From positions 186,001 through 250,000 of the forward strand of contig NZ_CAJPUY010000001.1 in assembly GCF_905397275.1 (NCBI RefSeq): DNA of 64,000 nucleotides, given 5' to 3'. The position numbers and the translations under genes were made by a program. The DNA comes from Cupriavidus yeoncheonensis. Lineage in GTDB: Bacteria > Pseudomonadota > Gammaproteobacteria > Burkholderiales > Burkholderiaceae. The number at the start of each line of letters is the position of its first letter. The first letter of the stretch is position 1. Below are positions 50,941-61,900 of the stretch, one piece after another. The notes under the pieces are model-generated. The model ran no database searches. It worked only from the letters and a program-made list of their open reading frames with translations, and was not told the DNA's origin.

Positions 50941-50952
50941 GGAGTCTGAGCC

Positions 50953-51303
50953 ATGACGATTTATACCGAGGGCTTCCACACGGCGGAATTCCTGCTGTCG
51001 GAAGCCGAGGGCATGTACAGCCGCGAGCAGGTAACCCTGGCCGCTGGTAGCCCGGCCCTGCCTGCCGGCCAACTGCTCGGCAAAGTCACCGCAACGAGCA
51101 AGTACGTTGCCTATGACAACAGTGCGACCGACGGTTCGCAGACGGCCGTTGCGATTCTGTACGCACCGGCGCCCGACCTGACCGCCGACCAGAAGATCAC
51201 GATCATCGCCCGTCAAGCCGAGGTCGCAGCCTACGCGCTCACCGGACTGGATACCCCGGCTCGCGCTGACATGGTGGCGGCCGGCATCGTCGTCCGCGAC
51301 TAA
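50953..51303 (+). CDS. Head decoration protein (gpD-like)
   Basis: 116 residues. TEGFHTAEFLLSEAEGMYSR, then VTLAAGSPALPAGQLLGKVT is the HDPD signature. It trims and stabilises the expanded capsid. AAGGAGTC precedes the ATG. Confidence 0.9.
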   Translation: MTIYTEGFHTAEFLLSEAEGMYSREQVTLAAGSPALPAGQLLGKVTATSKYVAYDNSATDGSQTAVAILYAPAPDLTADQKITIIARQAEVAAYALTGLDTPARADMVAAGIVVRD

Positions 51304-51339
51304 GCAGACTCGAATTCAACATACTTAGGAGATCCGTAA

Positions 51340-52335
51340 ATGCCGGCACTCGATATTTTCAACAATGATGCATTCGGCCTTGTGTCGCTGACCAAGGCCA
51401 TCAACGATGCGCCTTACCAGCCCAATCGCATCGGCGAATTGGGTTGGTTCGCGGAGGATGGCGTCAGCACCACTAGCATGATGGTCGAGCGTCAGGGCAC
51501 GACCATTAGCCTGGTGCCTGCAGGTTCCCGCGGCTCCCCGGCCTCGCCGACCGGGGCTGACAAGCGCAAGACTGTGCCGGTGCCGTCGATTCATTTGCCG
51601 CAGCGCGCAACCATCAATGCCGACGAGGTGCAGAACGTGCGCGCGTTTGGCAGCGAGACGGATGAAGAGCTGGTGCAGACCATCGTCAACAAGCGCTTGG
51701 TGAAGCTACGCCGCAACATCGACACCACGCTCGAGTATCAGCGCGTGGGCGCGGTCAGAGGCCAAGTGCTCGATTCGGATGGCTCGGTGTTGATCGACCT
51801 GTTCAACACCTTCGGTCTTACCAAGACTACGCAGGCAGTGGGACTGGACAACACGAACACCAAGGTTCGCTCGAAGGTCGTTGGCTACAAGCGTCTCATC
51901 GAACAGAAGCTTGGAGCCCTGATGTACCGCAATATTCGCGTTCTGTGCTCGGCCAGCTTTTTCGACGCCTTCGTCGAGCACCCGGCCGTTCAGCGCGCGT
52001 GGGACAACTTCCAAGACCGTGCCAAGCTGGCAGACGACTTGCGCGCCGGCTTCCCCTTCTCGCAGGTGCTATGGGAGGAGTACCGCGGCAAGGTCGGTGA
52101 CGTTGACTTCATCCCCGATGGCAAGGCGCTTATGGTCCCGGAAGGTGTTCCTGAGCTGTTCAGCACTACCTTCGTGCCGGCCGATTATATGGAGACGGTC
52201 AATACGCTCGGGCTGCCGTACTACGCCAAGCAGGAGATCAAGGACTTCAGTAAGGGTGTGGACATCGAGGCTCAGTCGAACCCCATCCACCTCTGCACCC
52301 GTCCGGACGCGATCATCGAACTGTCGATCTCGTAA
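51340..52335 (+). CDS. Major capsid protein (gpE family)
   Basis: 331 residues: MPALDIFNNDAFGLVSLTKA, NRIGELGWFAEDGVSTTSMM, and FSQVLWEEYRGKVGDVDFIP match lambda-gpE type HK97-fold capsid proteins. TTAGGAGATCC precedes the ATG. Confidence 0.95.
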   Translation: MPALDIFNNDAFGLVSLTKAINDAPYQPNRIGELGWFAEDGVSTTSMMVERQGTTISLVPAGSRGSPASPTGADKRKTVPVPSIHLPQRATINADEVQNVRAFGSETDEELVQTIVNKRLVKLRRNIDTTLEYQRVGAVRGQVLDSDGSVLIDLFNTFGLTKTTQAVGLDNTNTKVRSKVVGYKRLIEQKLGALMYRNIRVLCSASFFDAFVEHPAVQRAWDNFQDRAKLADDLRAGFPFSQVLWEEYRGKVGDVDFIPDGKALMVPEGVPELFSTTFVPADYMETVNTLGLPYYAKQEIKDFSKGVDIEAQSNPIHLCTRPDAIIELSIS

Positions 52336-52338
52336 GCC

Positions 52339-52650
52339 ATGGCGCTGAGCGCATTCCAGCGCCTCTCGGACCGCATCCTCGCTCGATTGGGTGAGGATGC
52401 GGTTCTGCGTAACACCGTCCCGTGCCGCGTCAATATTGAGTTCAATGTCGAGGTGGTCGGTACGGACGGGCAGATGTCGTTCGCCCGTGCCGTGGCGACC
52501 TGCCAGCGTTCCCTGCGCCCTCAACGCAACGAATCACTGGCCCTGGTCGACGCTGCCGGCGTGCCAATCCCCGACCAGGCCTACCTCATCGACTCCCCTG
52601 CTTTCGAGGACAACGGCTACACCGCTCGCTACGTACTGCGGAGGGCGTAA
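52339..52650 (+). CDS. Head-tail connector protein (FII-like)
   Basis: 103 residues from MALSAFQRLSDRILARLGED. The size and the place between capsid and tail gene Z fit the FII-type connector; sequence similarity is only suggestive. Confidence 0.65.
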   Translation: MALSAFQRLSDRILARLGEDAVLRNTVPCRVNIEFNVEVVGTDGQMSFARAVATCQRSLRPQRNESLALVDAAGVPIPDQAYLIDSPAFEDNGYTARYVLRRA

Positions 52651-53379
52651 ATGGCTGGCTCCCTATCTGCCTTCTCCGTCACGGTCGATACCGTCAAGCT
52701 GGAAGAAGTCGCCAACTCGCTCGACAAGTTGGACGACGCTGCGCTGGGACGCGCTGCGGTCACTGCGGTGAACCAGGTCGCGCAGAAGGCGTTCGCCGAC
52801 GCCAAAGCGAAGATGAACACCGGCATCAACCTGCCGGATAGCTATCTCGATGAGCGCATGGCACTCGAGCTGGCCACCGACCCGGCGAAGCCGACAGCGC
52901 GGATTCTGGCGCGCGGTCGCCTGACGACGCTGACGCAGTACGGCGCGCAGCAGATGACGCGGCCGGTGAAGTACCCGAACGACTCGTTCACGCCGGGAAA
53001 GATGGGCAAGAACCCGCGCAAGCCTGGTGCGCTGCTGCCGTGGAAGCTGCGGACCGGCAACCCGGCGCTCGGCATCCCGGTCGGGATGAAGCAGGACGGG
53101 CTCTCGGTCGAGGTCACGCGGGGTGGGCGCAAGCCGATCACAAGTGTGCAGGCGTTCTTCGTGCGCGGGCGCAACGGCAACCTGCTCGTGATGACGCGCC
53201 AGTCAGGCACCAGCGGGAAGAAGCGGGGCGACCTCAAGGCGCTGTATGGCCCGTCGGTCTACCAACTGTTCCGCGCTGCCCTGGACGAAGCGTTCCTGAA
53301 CGACGTGGCTGACCGCCTGGGCAAGACGGTTGTGACGCTCACTGCGGACGAACTGAAAAAGGCTCTCGGAAATGAGTAA
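52651..53379 (+). CDS. Minor tail protein Z-like
   Basis: 242 residues. LDKLDDAALGRAAVTAVNQV with AQKAFADAKAKMNTGINLPD matches the prophage minor tail protein Z family, which links head completion and tail. It directly follows the FII-like gene without a gap. Confidence 0.8.
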   Translation: MAGSLSAFSVTVDTVKLEEVANSLDKLDDAALGRAAVTAVNQVAQKAFADAKAKMNTGINLPDSYLDERMALELATDPAKPTARILARGRLTTLTQYGAQQMTRPVKYPNDSFTPGKMGKNPRKPGALLPWKLRTGNPALGIPVGMKQDGLSVEVTRGGRKPITSVQAFFVRGRNGNLLVMTRQSGTSGKKRGDLKALYGPSVYQLFRAALDEAFLNDVADRLGKTVVTLTADELKKALGNE

Positions 53380-53824
53380 AGCAAGCGACATCGCGCTCGA
53401 ACTGAGCACCCGCGCCGCCAAGATCACCAAGGCGAACGGCTACAACACCGACATCGGCCTGCGGTTGTTCCGCGGCAAGCGCGCGTTCAGCGAGGACGAT
53501 CTGCCGTGCCTGGTGCTGGTCGAGGGTAACGACACGCCGCAGGACGACGCGCTGACGGCCGTGAGCATCAGCCAGCGGTACGTGTTCGAGGCGCATACCG
53601 AATGCGACCCGGATCACCCGAATGACGCCGCGCACCTGGTCATTGCGGATCTGAAGCGCGCGATCTTCGAAGGCGAGCCGAAGCACGGCATGCGCCTGAA
53701 CGGCAAGGCAAAGGGCATGACTTACAAGGGTCGTGTGATCGGTGCCCGCGAGGACGGGGCACCAACCGTATTCGCAGGCATCCACCTCGACGTGCTCTAC
53801 GTCGAGGATCTGACGAGCCCCTGA
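53372..53824 (+). CDS. Tail terminator-like protein (gpU position)
   Basis: 150 residues: MSKASDIALELSTRAAKITK, then TDIGLRLFRGKRAFSEDDLP. Position between Z and the major tail protein suggests the tail terminator. It overlaps the Z gene by 8 bp. Confidence 0.65.
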   Translation: MSKASDIALELSTRAAKITKANGYNTDIGLRLFRGKRAFSEDDLPCLVLVEGNDTPQDDALTAVSISQRYVFEAHTECDPDHPNDAAHLVIADLKRAIFEGEPKHGMRLNGKAKGMTYKGRVIGAREDGAPTVFAGIHLDVLYVEDLTSP

Positions 53825-53857
53825 CGAAATTCATCCGCAGGCGCAGCACGCTGCGGA
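53825..53857 (+). repeat. Late-operon intergenic motif, copy 3, with hairpin
   Basis: CGAAATTCATCCGCAGGCGC followed by TGCGGA; the same TCCGCA/TGCGGA stem as copy 2. It precedes the major tail protein gene. Confidence 0.6.
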
Positions 53858-53906
53858 TCGACATAGTTCTGACGTGCCAGTGCTGGCTTAATTCTGGAGA
53901 AAACCC

Positions 53907-54674
53907 ATGACCGCTGCTCGCGGATTTATCGGTGCTGGCGACCTCTACATCGCCCGCTACAACCCCGCAAACGCCAACTTCGACCCGTTCAAGGGTCCGT
54001 ACGAGGCCAGCAAATTCGAGATCAAGCCGTCGACCGACCTGAAGGACAACACGTCCCGCGGCCGGAACACCTACGGTCAGATCATCGAAACCGTCGCATT
54101 GCCGAAGCCGACGGAATTCACGCTAGAACTGGCCGAAGTCAACCGCGAATCGCTGGCGACTGCGCTGCTCGGTACCGACGTTGACGTGAACCGCGCCGCC
54201 GGCACGATCGTCGACCAGCCGATCACCGCCAAGCTGAACGGCTGGGCAGAACTGACGGCAAGCAACTTCGCGGCGACCGGCTTCGCCGTGAAGAACACGG
54301 CCGGCGACGTGACCTATGTGCTCGACACCGACTATGAAGTGAACTGGCGCATGGGCTGGATTCGCGCCAAGGTGGGCGGTGCCATCACCGACGGCCAGGC
54401 GCTCAAGGTGTCCGGCTCCTTCAACGCGGTGACTGGTTCGCTGATCCGCGGCGTGACGAACCCGATGGTGCGTGCGCGCTTGCGCTTGGACGGCATCAAC
54501 TTCGCCGACAACCTGCCGGTGATCGTCGACGTGTACGAAGCCGTGATCGCGTCCAACAGCGCGTTCGACTTCCTGCAGAACGACTTCGCCAAGGTCACCA
54601 TGCCGGGCCGTCTGAAGACCCCGGTGGGCAAGACCGAGCCGTTCACGGTCGAACTGCGCGACACCGCTTCGTAA
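53907..54674 (+). CDS. Major tail (tube) protein
   Basis: 255 residues. The start (RGFIGAGDLYIARYNPANAN) and DLKDNTSRGRNTYGQIIETV are typical of a siphophage tail tube subunit. CTGGAGA precedes the ATG. It should be among the most highly expressed late products. Confidence 0.85.
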   Translation: MTAARGFIGAGDLYIARYNPANANFDPFKGPYEASKFEIKPSTDLKDNTSRGRNTYGQIIETVALPKPTEFTLELAEVNRESLATALLGTDVDVNRAAGTIVDQPITAKLNGWAELTASNFAATGFAVKNTAGDVTYVLDTDYEVNWRMGWIRAKVGGAITDGQALKVSGSFNAVTGSLIRGVTNPMVRARLRLDGINFADNLPVIVDVYEAVIASNSAFDFLQNDFAKVTMPGRLKTPVGKTEPFTVELRDTAS

Positions 54675-54772
54675 TGCGCGGCGCGCTCGCCCCGGCACCT
54701 TCTCTGCCGGGGTGATCAGGGGAGGGCGCTGACGCTCCCCTGTCACCACTCCACATCTCGCGTAGGGCTGAC
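54675..54772 (+). promoter_or_regulatory. Tape measure gene leader with two hairpins
   Basis: CCCCGGCA-N7-TGCCGGGG (54690-54712) and CAGGGGAG-N10-CTCCCCTG (54717-54742) occupy the gap where tail chaperone genes are normally found. They may lower readthrough from the abundant tail tube message. Confidence 0.55.
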
Positions 54773-57700
54773 ATGGCAGACAATAACCGCGACGTTTCCC
54801 TCCAGGTTACTGCCACAACAGTCGGTGGCGAAGCAATCCGTAAGCTGGCAAGCGACGTTCACGACCTGGCAAAGCAGGGCGGGGATGCTGCACCAGAATT
54901 CCAGCGTCTCGCGGAGGAGCTCGACAAGCTCGCCGGCCAGCAGGCCGCGATCGAGTCGTTCACGGAACTGAAGAGCGCCGTTGGCGAACTGGCGACGGAT
55001 CAGCAGAGGGCGAAAGACGCCGCAGGTGCGCTCGGCAAGGAACTGTCGGACCTGGCTGGAACGACCGCCAATTTCAAGGAAGCCGAGCAGCAGGCCACGG
55101 TAGAAGTGCGTGCGGCTCAGCAGGATCTCGCTGCCAAGCGCGACGCGCTGGCCCGGCTCAAGGTTACGACCGACGACGCTGCCAAGATCGAAACCGAGTA
55201 CAAGCTGGCGGTGAAGGACGCGCAACTGGCCGTGCTCGATGCACGCGCGGCGCTGAACGAGAAGCGGGATGCGCTCCAAGCAGCGAAACAGGCAACGAAG
55301 GACGCGGGGGAAGCCGAAAGCGAATTGGCTTCGCAGGCAAAGCTCGCCAACGCAGAAGTCGCCGCAGCCTCCAAGGAACTCACGCGCCGCACCGCCGCGT
55401 TGAATGAGTCGCGCGATGCGCTGCAGGCCACCGGCGTCGCCACCGAAGACATGGCGCAGGCACAGGGTGCGCTCGGGCGCGCGTTTGCAGAGACGGTAGC
55501 TGCGGTTGAGCAGCAACAGGCCGCCGTTGTCGCGTTGCGCCAGGCTGAAGCAGACGCCGCAGAGCGCAAGCGTGTCGCCCTGGCGGAAGAGGATCACCTC
55601 ACCACCCTGCAGCTCAATAACCGCTACAAGCTGGAAGCTGCTGCGCGCGAGCAACTGGATGCCGAGCGGCGCCAGTACGCCGAGTCGCAAGCCCTGGCGA
55701 AGCAGGCCGCCGACGCCAAGATTGCCGCCGAGCAGCGGTACCAACAGTTTGTTCAGGGCTCCGCGCAGGCGCGCAAGGCCTTGGACGACGCTTTCGCGCA
55801 GACAGGCGTGCGTTCGGCTCAGTCGGTGCGTGTCGAGATCGACCGGATCAACGCTGCCCTGCACACGCTGGCAAACGACGCCTCAGTGAGCGGGGCGGAA
55901 TTCGATCGTGCATTCGCATCGGGACAGCGCCGCATCGAGGCACTGAAGTCCTCGCTGAACGACACGGCCGAGGCCGTGGGGAAGACCTCGACGGCGAGCC
56001 AATTGGTATCCGGCGCGTTCGGGCAATTGGCCGCAGCCTACGGCGGCATCGAACTGGCGAAGAAGTTCCTGGACGCGAACATCCAGTTGGAATCGATGCG
56101 CCGCTCGCTCGCGATCACCACCGGCAGCACGGCGGAGGCGGCCCGACAGATCGAGTTTCTGCGCGAGACGGCCAACCGCTCCGGCATCGCCGTGGGCGAG
56201 ATCAGCGAGTCCTACAAGCGGTTCGCTGTCTCGATGTCGCAGGCGGGCATCTCGGCGCAGACCACTGAGTCGGTGTTCGCTGCGGTCACCCGTGCAACCG
56301 GCCTGATGGGGCAAGGTAGTGAGCGCGCCTCGCAGGCCTTGGAAGCCCTATCGCAGATGGCGGGCAAGGGCATCGTGTCGATGGAGGAACTGCGGCAGCA
56401 GCTCGGCGATAGCTTGCCTGGCGCGCTGAAGGTGGTAGCCGACGGCATGGGCTTGTCGGTCAAGCAACTCACGAAGATGACCGAAGCGGGCCAGATCATG
56501 GCCGCTGACTTGCTGCCCGCCCTGGCGGACCAGCTCACCAAGACCATCGCAAAGGGTACTGAGCAGGTCGACGGTTTCCAGGCTACGTGGGCGCGGCTGA
56601 AGAACGTCATGTCGGAGGCGTCGACGACCATCGGCGATGCCGGCGCGCTGACCGCATTGACAACAGCCCTGCGCGCAGCGGGGGTGGTTGCCGGCACCGT
56701 GCTGATGGGCGTGTCGGTGACTCTCGATGGGCTATTCACGGCAGTCAAGCAAGCTGCGACTTTGACCGCGGGCGTGGTGCATGGCGACCTGAAGGGCGCC
56801 GTGGCCGAGTCAGGTGTCCTGTTCGATCAGATGATCGAGCGACAGGCGAAGCTCGGCCGATCGCTCGACGACTTCGCGCAGGGCGGCAGCAAGGCCACCG
56901 AGGCGCAGAACAGTGTCGGATCTGCCGCGCGCCGGGCCGGTGAACAGGCTGCAGGCGCCACGACGAGCGTTGCGGCCAACGCAAAGGCGCACGATGGTGC
57001 TGCTGCCGCAGCTAACGGAAACGCACAGGCGCAAGCTGCCGCGGGTGCTGCCGCTTCCGCCGCCGGGAATCAGGCTGGCGGTGCTGCCGCCGGCTGGTAT
57101 GCCATCCAGGCGGCGTACATCGACGTGAACAAGCAGGCAGAGCAGAACACGCTGATTGCGGAGAAGCTGGCGCAGGCGAAGAAGCACGAAGGTGAGGCGA
57201 CCGTCACCTTGGCGCACGTCGCCGGCAACGAGATCGAGATGCGCCAAGCCGCCGTGCGCGCCGCGCAAGGCGACGAACAGGCGCTGCGCACGCTCGCCCT
57301 GGCGCGCGAGCAGGAGGTGATCTACCTGAAGGCGCAAGCCGAATCACTGATCCTCGCCGCCGGCGGGTCGGAGAAGCTGCGGGACGACCAGAAGGAACAG
57401 CTCAAAACGCTGACCGACCTGATCGACAAGAAGACCGCCGAGGCTGAGCGGTCCAAGGTTGCAGCCGACCAAGCGCAGGTCGAGACGGTCGCGCGACGCG
57501 CCGCCGCGGAGACGTACAAGGACAACGCCGATCGGCTGGCCGAGTTGAGGGCGAACGCCGAGGCGGCATCTGCGGAATTGACCCGCCTGAACGCGCAGCA
57601 CGCCGCAACGGCAGAGCAGCAGGCACAGGTAGCTCGCGCTCAGCAGGAGGCGGCATTCGCCGAGGGGCTGTACCGGGACGCGCTGCGGGACACCGCCGCC

Positions 57701-58582
57701 GCGGCCGAGCGCAAGATCGCCGTCATCCGTGAGAACGCCTTCGAGACGGACGTAGCCACGCGCGCCAGCCTCGCCTACTACAAGACGCAGGAGCAGGAGG
57801 CGCAGATGTACGGGCGCACCCTGGAGGTGCAGAGCGCGCAGATCCGTCAGAAGCAGATCCAGATCGAGGCGGTACGGAGCCATATCGCCGCGGTCGAGCA
57901 AGAGACGAAGGCTGCCATCGCTGCGGCCGAAGCCGATCGCGCTGCCCTGGAGGCGTCCGGTCAACTGAACCCGGCCAAGCAGCAAGAGATCGAGCTGCGT
58001 ATCCGCAATGCGCAGGCCAAGCTGCAGGAAGCGCAGGCAGGCGAGCAGCAGGTCCGCCAGTTGCAGAACGAGATTGACGCCATCCGCATGCGCAACGACG
58101 CGTCGCAGGAGAGCGTGCGCGCCAGCCAGGCGGGGGGCACGGGAGGCGCCGCCGGCGGGGGAGGGAAGCGCGCACTCGACGCTTCGCAGAACGACGGTCT
58201 GATGTCGTTGGTCGATAAGCAGCGCCGCGGCACGCTCGGCGCCGACGACCTGAAGACTGCGCAGGCTGCGTTCGACGCTGCCAACTTCAACCGCAACGTC
58301 ATGCAGCAGTACAGCGGCAAGGCCGCGTACAGCTTTGACGGCATCCGCAGCATCGAGACGGCATACCGTCAGGCTCAGAACGTCCTCGAATCCGTCCAGA
58401 AGCTGCAGGCGAAGACTGGCCCGGCCGGCAACACGCAGCCGAAAGTGGCTGGCGTCAAGACGGTCAACATCAACCTGAACGGGAAGTCGACCCCGGTCAA
58501 CGTCGCGTCCGATGCTGATGCCGAGAACCTGACCGGCGTGATGCGGCAACTCGAATCCTTCTCGGGGAGGTCCAACACATGA
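54773..58582 (+). CDS. Tape measure protein
   Basis: 1269 residues. Residues 1 to about 400 are coiled coil. The conserved tape-measure core (about 415-600, ETANRSGIAVGEISESYKRF, then RASQALEALSQMAGKGIVSM and LRQQLGDSLPGALKVVADGM) follows, then hydrophobic segments (VVAGTVLMGVSVTLDGLF) and more coiled coil. It sets tail length, roughly 190 nm if 0.15 nm per residue applies. Gly/Ala linkers occur near residues 735-775 and 1120. Confidence 0.93.
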   Translation: MADNNRDVSLQVTATTVGGEAIRKLASDVHDLAKQGGDAAPEFQRLAEELDKLAGQQAAIESFTELKSAVGELATDQQRAKDAAGALGKELSDLAGTTANFKEAEQQATVEVRAAQQDLAAKRDALARLKVTTDDAAKIETEYKLAVKDAQLAVLDARAALNEKRDALQAAKQATKDAGEAESELASQAKLANAEVAAASKELTRRTAALNESRDALQATGVATEDMAQAQGALGRAFAETVAAVEQQQAAVVALRQAEADAAERKRVALAEEDHLTTLQLNNRYKLEAAAREQLDAERRQYAESQALAKQAADAKIAAEQRYQQFVQGSAQARKALDDAFAQTGVRSAQSVRVEIDRINAALHTLANDASVSGAEFDRAFASGQRRIEALKSSLNDTAEAVGKTSTASQLVSGAFGQLAAAYGGIELAKKFLDANIQLESMRRSLAITTGSTAEAARQIEFLRETANRSGIAVGEISESYKRFAVSMSQAGISAQTTESVFAAVTRATGLMGQGSERASQALEALSQMAGKGIVSMEELRQQLGDSLPGALKVVADGMGLSVKQLTKMTEAGQIMAADLLPALADQLTKTIAKGTEQVDGFQATWARLKNVMSEASTTIGDAGALTALTTALRAAGVVAGTVLMGVSVTLDGLFTAVKQAATLTAGVVHGDLKGAVAESGVLFDQMIERQAKLGRSLDDFAQGGSKATEAQNSVGSAARRAGEQAAGATTSVAANAKAHDGAAAAANGNAQAQAAAGAAASAAGNQAGGAAAGWYAIQAAYIDVNKQAEQNTLIAEKLAQAKKHEGEATVTLAHVAGNEIEMRQAAVRAAQGDEQALRTLALAREQEVIYLKAQAESLILAAGGSEKLRDDQKEQLKTLTDLIDKKTAEAERSKVAADQAQVETVARRAAAETYKDNADRLAELRANAEAASAELTRLNAQHAATAEQQAQVARAQQEAAFAEGLYRDALRDTAAAAERKIAVIRENAFETDVATRASLAYYKTQEQEAQMYGRTLEVQSAQIRQKQIQIEAVRSHIAAVEQETKAAIAAAEADRAALEASGQLNPAKQQEIELRIRNAQAKLQEAQAGEQQVRQLQNEIDAIRMRNDASQESVRASQAGGTGGAAGGGGKRALDASQNDGLMSLVDKQRRGTLGADDLKTAQAAFDAANFNRNVMQQYSGKAAYSFDGIRSIETAYRQAQNVLESVQKLQAKTGPAGNTQPKVAGVKTVNINLNGKSTPVNVASDADAENLTGVMRQLESFSGRSNT

Positions 58583-58977
58583 GCATCACCCTCGCGGTCG
58601 GCACGACAGTCGTCGCACTGAGCCCCGATCTGTACTGGTCGGACGAGAACAACTGGGCGCCGGTTGAGCAGACGGCGCAGCGAACCATCACCGGGGCGCT
58701 CATCGTCAGTGCAGCGACGCGCCAGGGCGGGCGTCCGATCACCCTCGAACCGTCAGACGACGAGAGCGGCTGGATGACCCGGGCGGTTATCGACCAACTG
58801 CGAAATTGGGCCGCAGTCGCCGGACAGCAGATGGTACTTACACTTCGCGGGCAAGACCGTACGGTGATTTTCCGACACCACGACGGCGCCGGCATCGAGG
58901 CGCACCCGGTCGTGCATTACAGCGATGTGGTCGACGGGGACTTCTACCTCGCCACTGTGCGGCTCATGGAGATTTGA
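58579..58977 (+). CDS. Minor tail protein (132 aa)
   Basis: MSITLAVGTTVVALSPDLYW, GGRPITLEPSDDESGWMTRA, ends DGDFYLATVRLMEI. Size and place after the tape measure gene fit the tail-tip protein M of lambda or its Burkholderia counterpart. ATGA overlap. Confidence 0.7.
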   Translation: MSITLAVGTTVVALSPDLYWSDENNWAPVEQTAQRTITGALIVSAATRQGGRPITLEPSDDESGWMTRAVIDQLRNWAAVAGQQMVLTLRGQDRTVIFRHHDGAGIEAHPVVHYSDVVDGDFYLATVRLMEI

Positions 58978-58980
58978 CGA

Positions 58981-61900
58981 ATGACCAGTTCCATCACCTC
59001 GAACAGCATCAAGCTCATGAAAGGCGAAGTGCTGCTCGACACCGACAACGGGGGCGGCAAGATCACCGCAAACGAGGTGGTCGACGGTGTTTCCAACAAC
59101 CTGTTCCCCGACGTTTCGGAGCTGGATCGCACCTACGGTCGCATCGGCCTGCGCAAGAGCTTCGCGTCCGTCAACACGACGACCACGGACTCGTACCTCG
59201 GCGCTCACGCCATCGTGCTGAAGCAGCCTGACGACCCCAACGTGTCGATCACGATGTTCACCACGAAGTCCTGGACGGACCAGCGCGTCGCCGCGGCGAA
59301 CAACATTCAGTCGTACCTGGCGAAGTCGGTGAAGTGGCCCGGCCAGGTGCTCGGCGTCCAGCTCGCCGGCCAGCGGTCAGTGCAGTTGCTGCTCCGCGTT
59401 GGCGACTCGCTGCCGAAGGTCGGCCAGTCGCTCGTGCTCATCCAGAACGAAGGGCTCGGTTCCGAGTTCTCGCAGTTCGTCCGCGTGCAGAACGTTGCAA
59501 CGCAGACGCGCCAGTTCACGGTCCTGGTGGGCGGACAGTCGGTGACGTTCACAGGCGTCATGGTGACGCTGACGATCTCGGCGCAACTGCAGTACACGTT
59601 CACCGGCCCGGACCCGTCGCCGCTCGATCTCGGGTCGTCCGCGGGGGCTATCTGCCGCGACACGCAGGTGGCGAACGCCGCCAACTACTACGGCGTGGCC
59701 GACCTGATCGCCAATGTGGCGCCGGGCGACATCGCAGTGCAGGCCAAGAGCATCTATTCGCAGCTCGTGCCGAGCGCACAGTCGCAGACCCCGCTGACGA
59801 ACCTGTCGGCCGCTGGCACGACGAACCCGGCAGTGCAGTCGGGTCAGGCGAATCAGACCCTGACCCTGGTGCTCTCCGGCCCGAGCTACGTCTACGTGCC
59901 GACATCCGTTATGCCGGGCACCTGGACCCTCGGCCCGTACTCGGACGACAAGCAGGGCAACGTGATCGTCACGTCGTCCGGCACGGTGGTGGGCACAATC
60001 AGCTACGCCACCAACACTGTCCAGTTTACGCAGACCCCGAGCACCGGCACGCTCACGATGTCATGGATGCCCGCCGGTGTCCCCATCCTGCCGCAGAACA
60101 CCGCCTCCATCGACATCAATCAGACGAACCGCGTCAACGTGTTCGTGATGACGCTGATCCCGAGCCCGTCCCCGCGTCGGCTCCAGGTCAGCTATATGTC
60201 GCAGGGCAACTGGTACACGATGCAGGACCAGGGGGGCAGCAGCACGGGCTCGATCAAGGCGGCAGACCCGAGCATCGGCGCCGGCACCATCGTGTACGCC
60301 ACCGGCACGGTGACGATCACGCTCGGCAGCCTGCCGGACGACGCCAGCTCGATCCTGTTCACCTGGGCGAGCCCGGCCAACGTCTTCAACCGTTCGAACA
60401 CCGCGCCGCCGGCACCGTACGTCGAGTTCACTATCACTCCGCCGGCAGGCCAGCAGCTCGTGCAGTCGGGCCTGACGATCACCTGGCCGAAGCTGCCGAG
60501 TGGCACGAACACCGCCGCACTGGACCCGGCCACGCAAACGTTCTCCGGCGATGGCACGGGCTACGCGCGATGGGCAAACGGGCAATACCTGCTGCGCATG
60601 GCCCCGAACACCATCACCGCGACGGGCACGGTCTTCACGGCAAATTACAACCTTGGTACGAAGAAGACCGCGCACTTCAACGCACCGCTGCGCGATGGCT
60701 CGGGCAATCTGAGTGTGTCGCTGCCGGACACGAACGTCGTCGCCGGTACGGTGAAGGTCACCTGGAACGTCCTGATCAATGACTATTCGCTGATCTCGAA
60801 TATCCCGGCGCAGATGCAGTATTTCCGCACCGATCCGTACATCACCGCGCAGGACAACGGCAGCGGAGTGCTGAAGCGTTACAACGGCGACGGCACGAGC
60901 ACGACCGTCACCAATGGCGCGGTGAACTACGTCGCCGGCACCGTCACGTTTAAGCCGGACGTGATCGTGAAAATTGCGCAGCCGCTGTTCCAGTCGAACC
61001 TAATCGGCTACATGAAGAACGCCAACGGTATCGGCATTGACCGTAGCGATCCGGTGTACCAGAACACGCTGCAAGGCATCCAGTATTACGACGCCGCAGC
61101 GACCTATCCGAACGACACGACGGGTTCGGTCGACGTGGAGTACATGACCACCTCGGGCTCGGCCACGCAGCAGACGGCGACAATGAGCCAGTGGGGCATC
61201 AACCTCATGTATCAATACGCCGAGACGATGGTACCGGGCTCGACGATGTTCACCTGGGCAGGCGCGACCTATTACGACGACCTGGTGGGCAACCTGTACA
61301 GCGGCTTCAATCCGCTGACGAACGCCGGTACGCTGTCCGGCTCGATCAACTACAGCACCGGGCTGGCGACGATCACGCAGTGGACTTCCGGCGGCGCAAA
61401 TTCGCTATCGCTGAAGTCGATGCTGACCACGCAGGGCAACGTGCCGGTGGACTTCGCGTCGTTCCGCATCCCGGCCGCACCGGTGGTGCCCGGCTCGCTG
61501 CAGATCCAGTTCTCCCCGGTGACGGGCGGCTCGGTGTCGGTCACGGCCAATGCTGACGGCTCGATCAGCGGCACGAACGTGCTCGGCCTGGTCAACTATC
61601 AGACGGGCGTGGTCAACCTGCGCTTCGGCAAGCTGGTGACCGCCGCGGGCAACGAGTCACAGGTGTGGTACAACGCCGCCGCGGTGACGGCTGACGGCAA
61701 AATCTTCAAGCCGTATCCGGCGTTCGCTTCGACCATTGTGTTCAACGCAGTCGCGTATAGCTACCTGCCGCTCGATGCCTCGATCCTCGGCCTGGACCCG
61801 GTGCGCCTACCGACCGACGGCCGAGTCCCCATTTTCCAGAAGGGCTACGTCGTCGTCGTCCACCACACCGCGAAGCAGGTAGTTACGCCGGCGAACGGCA

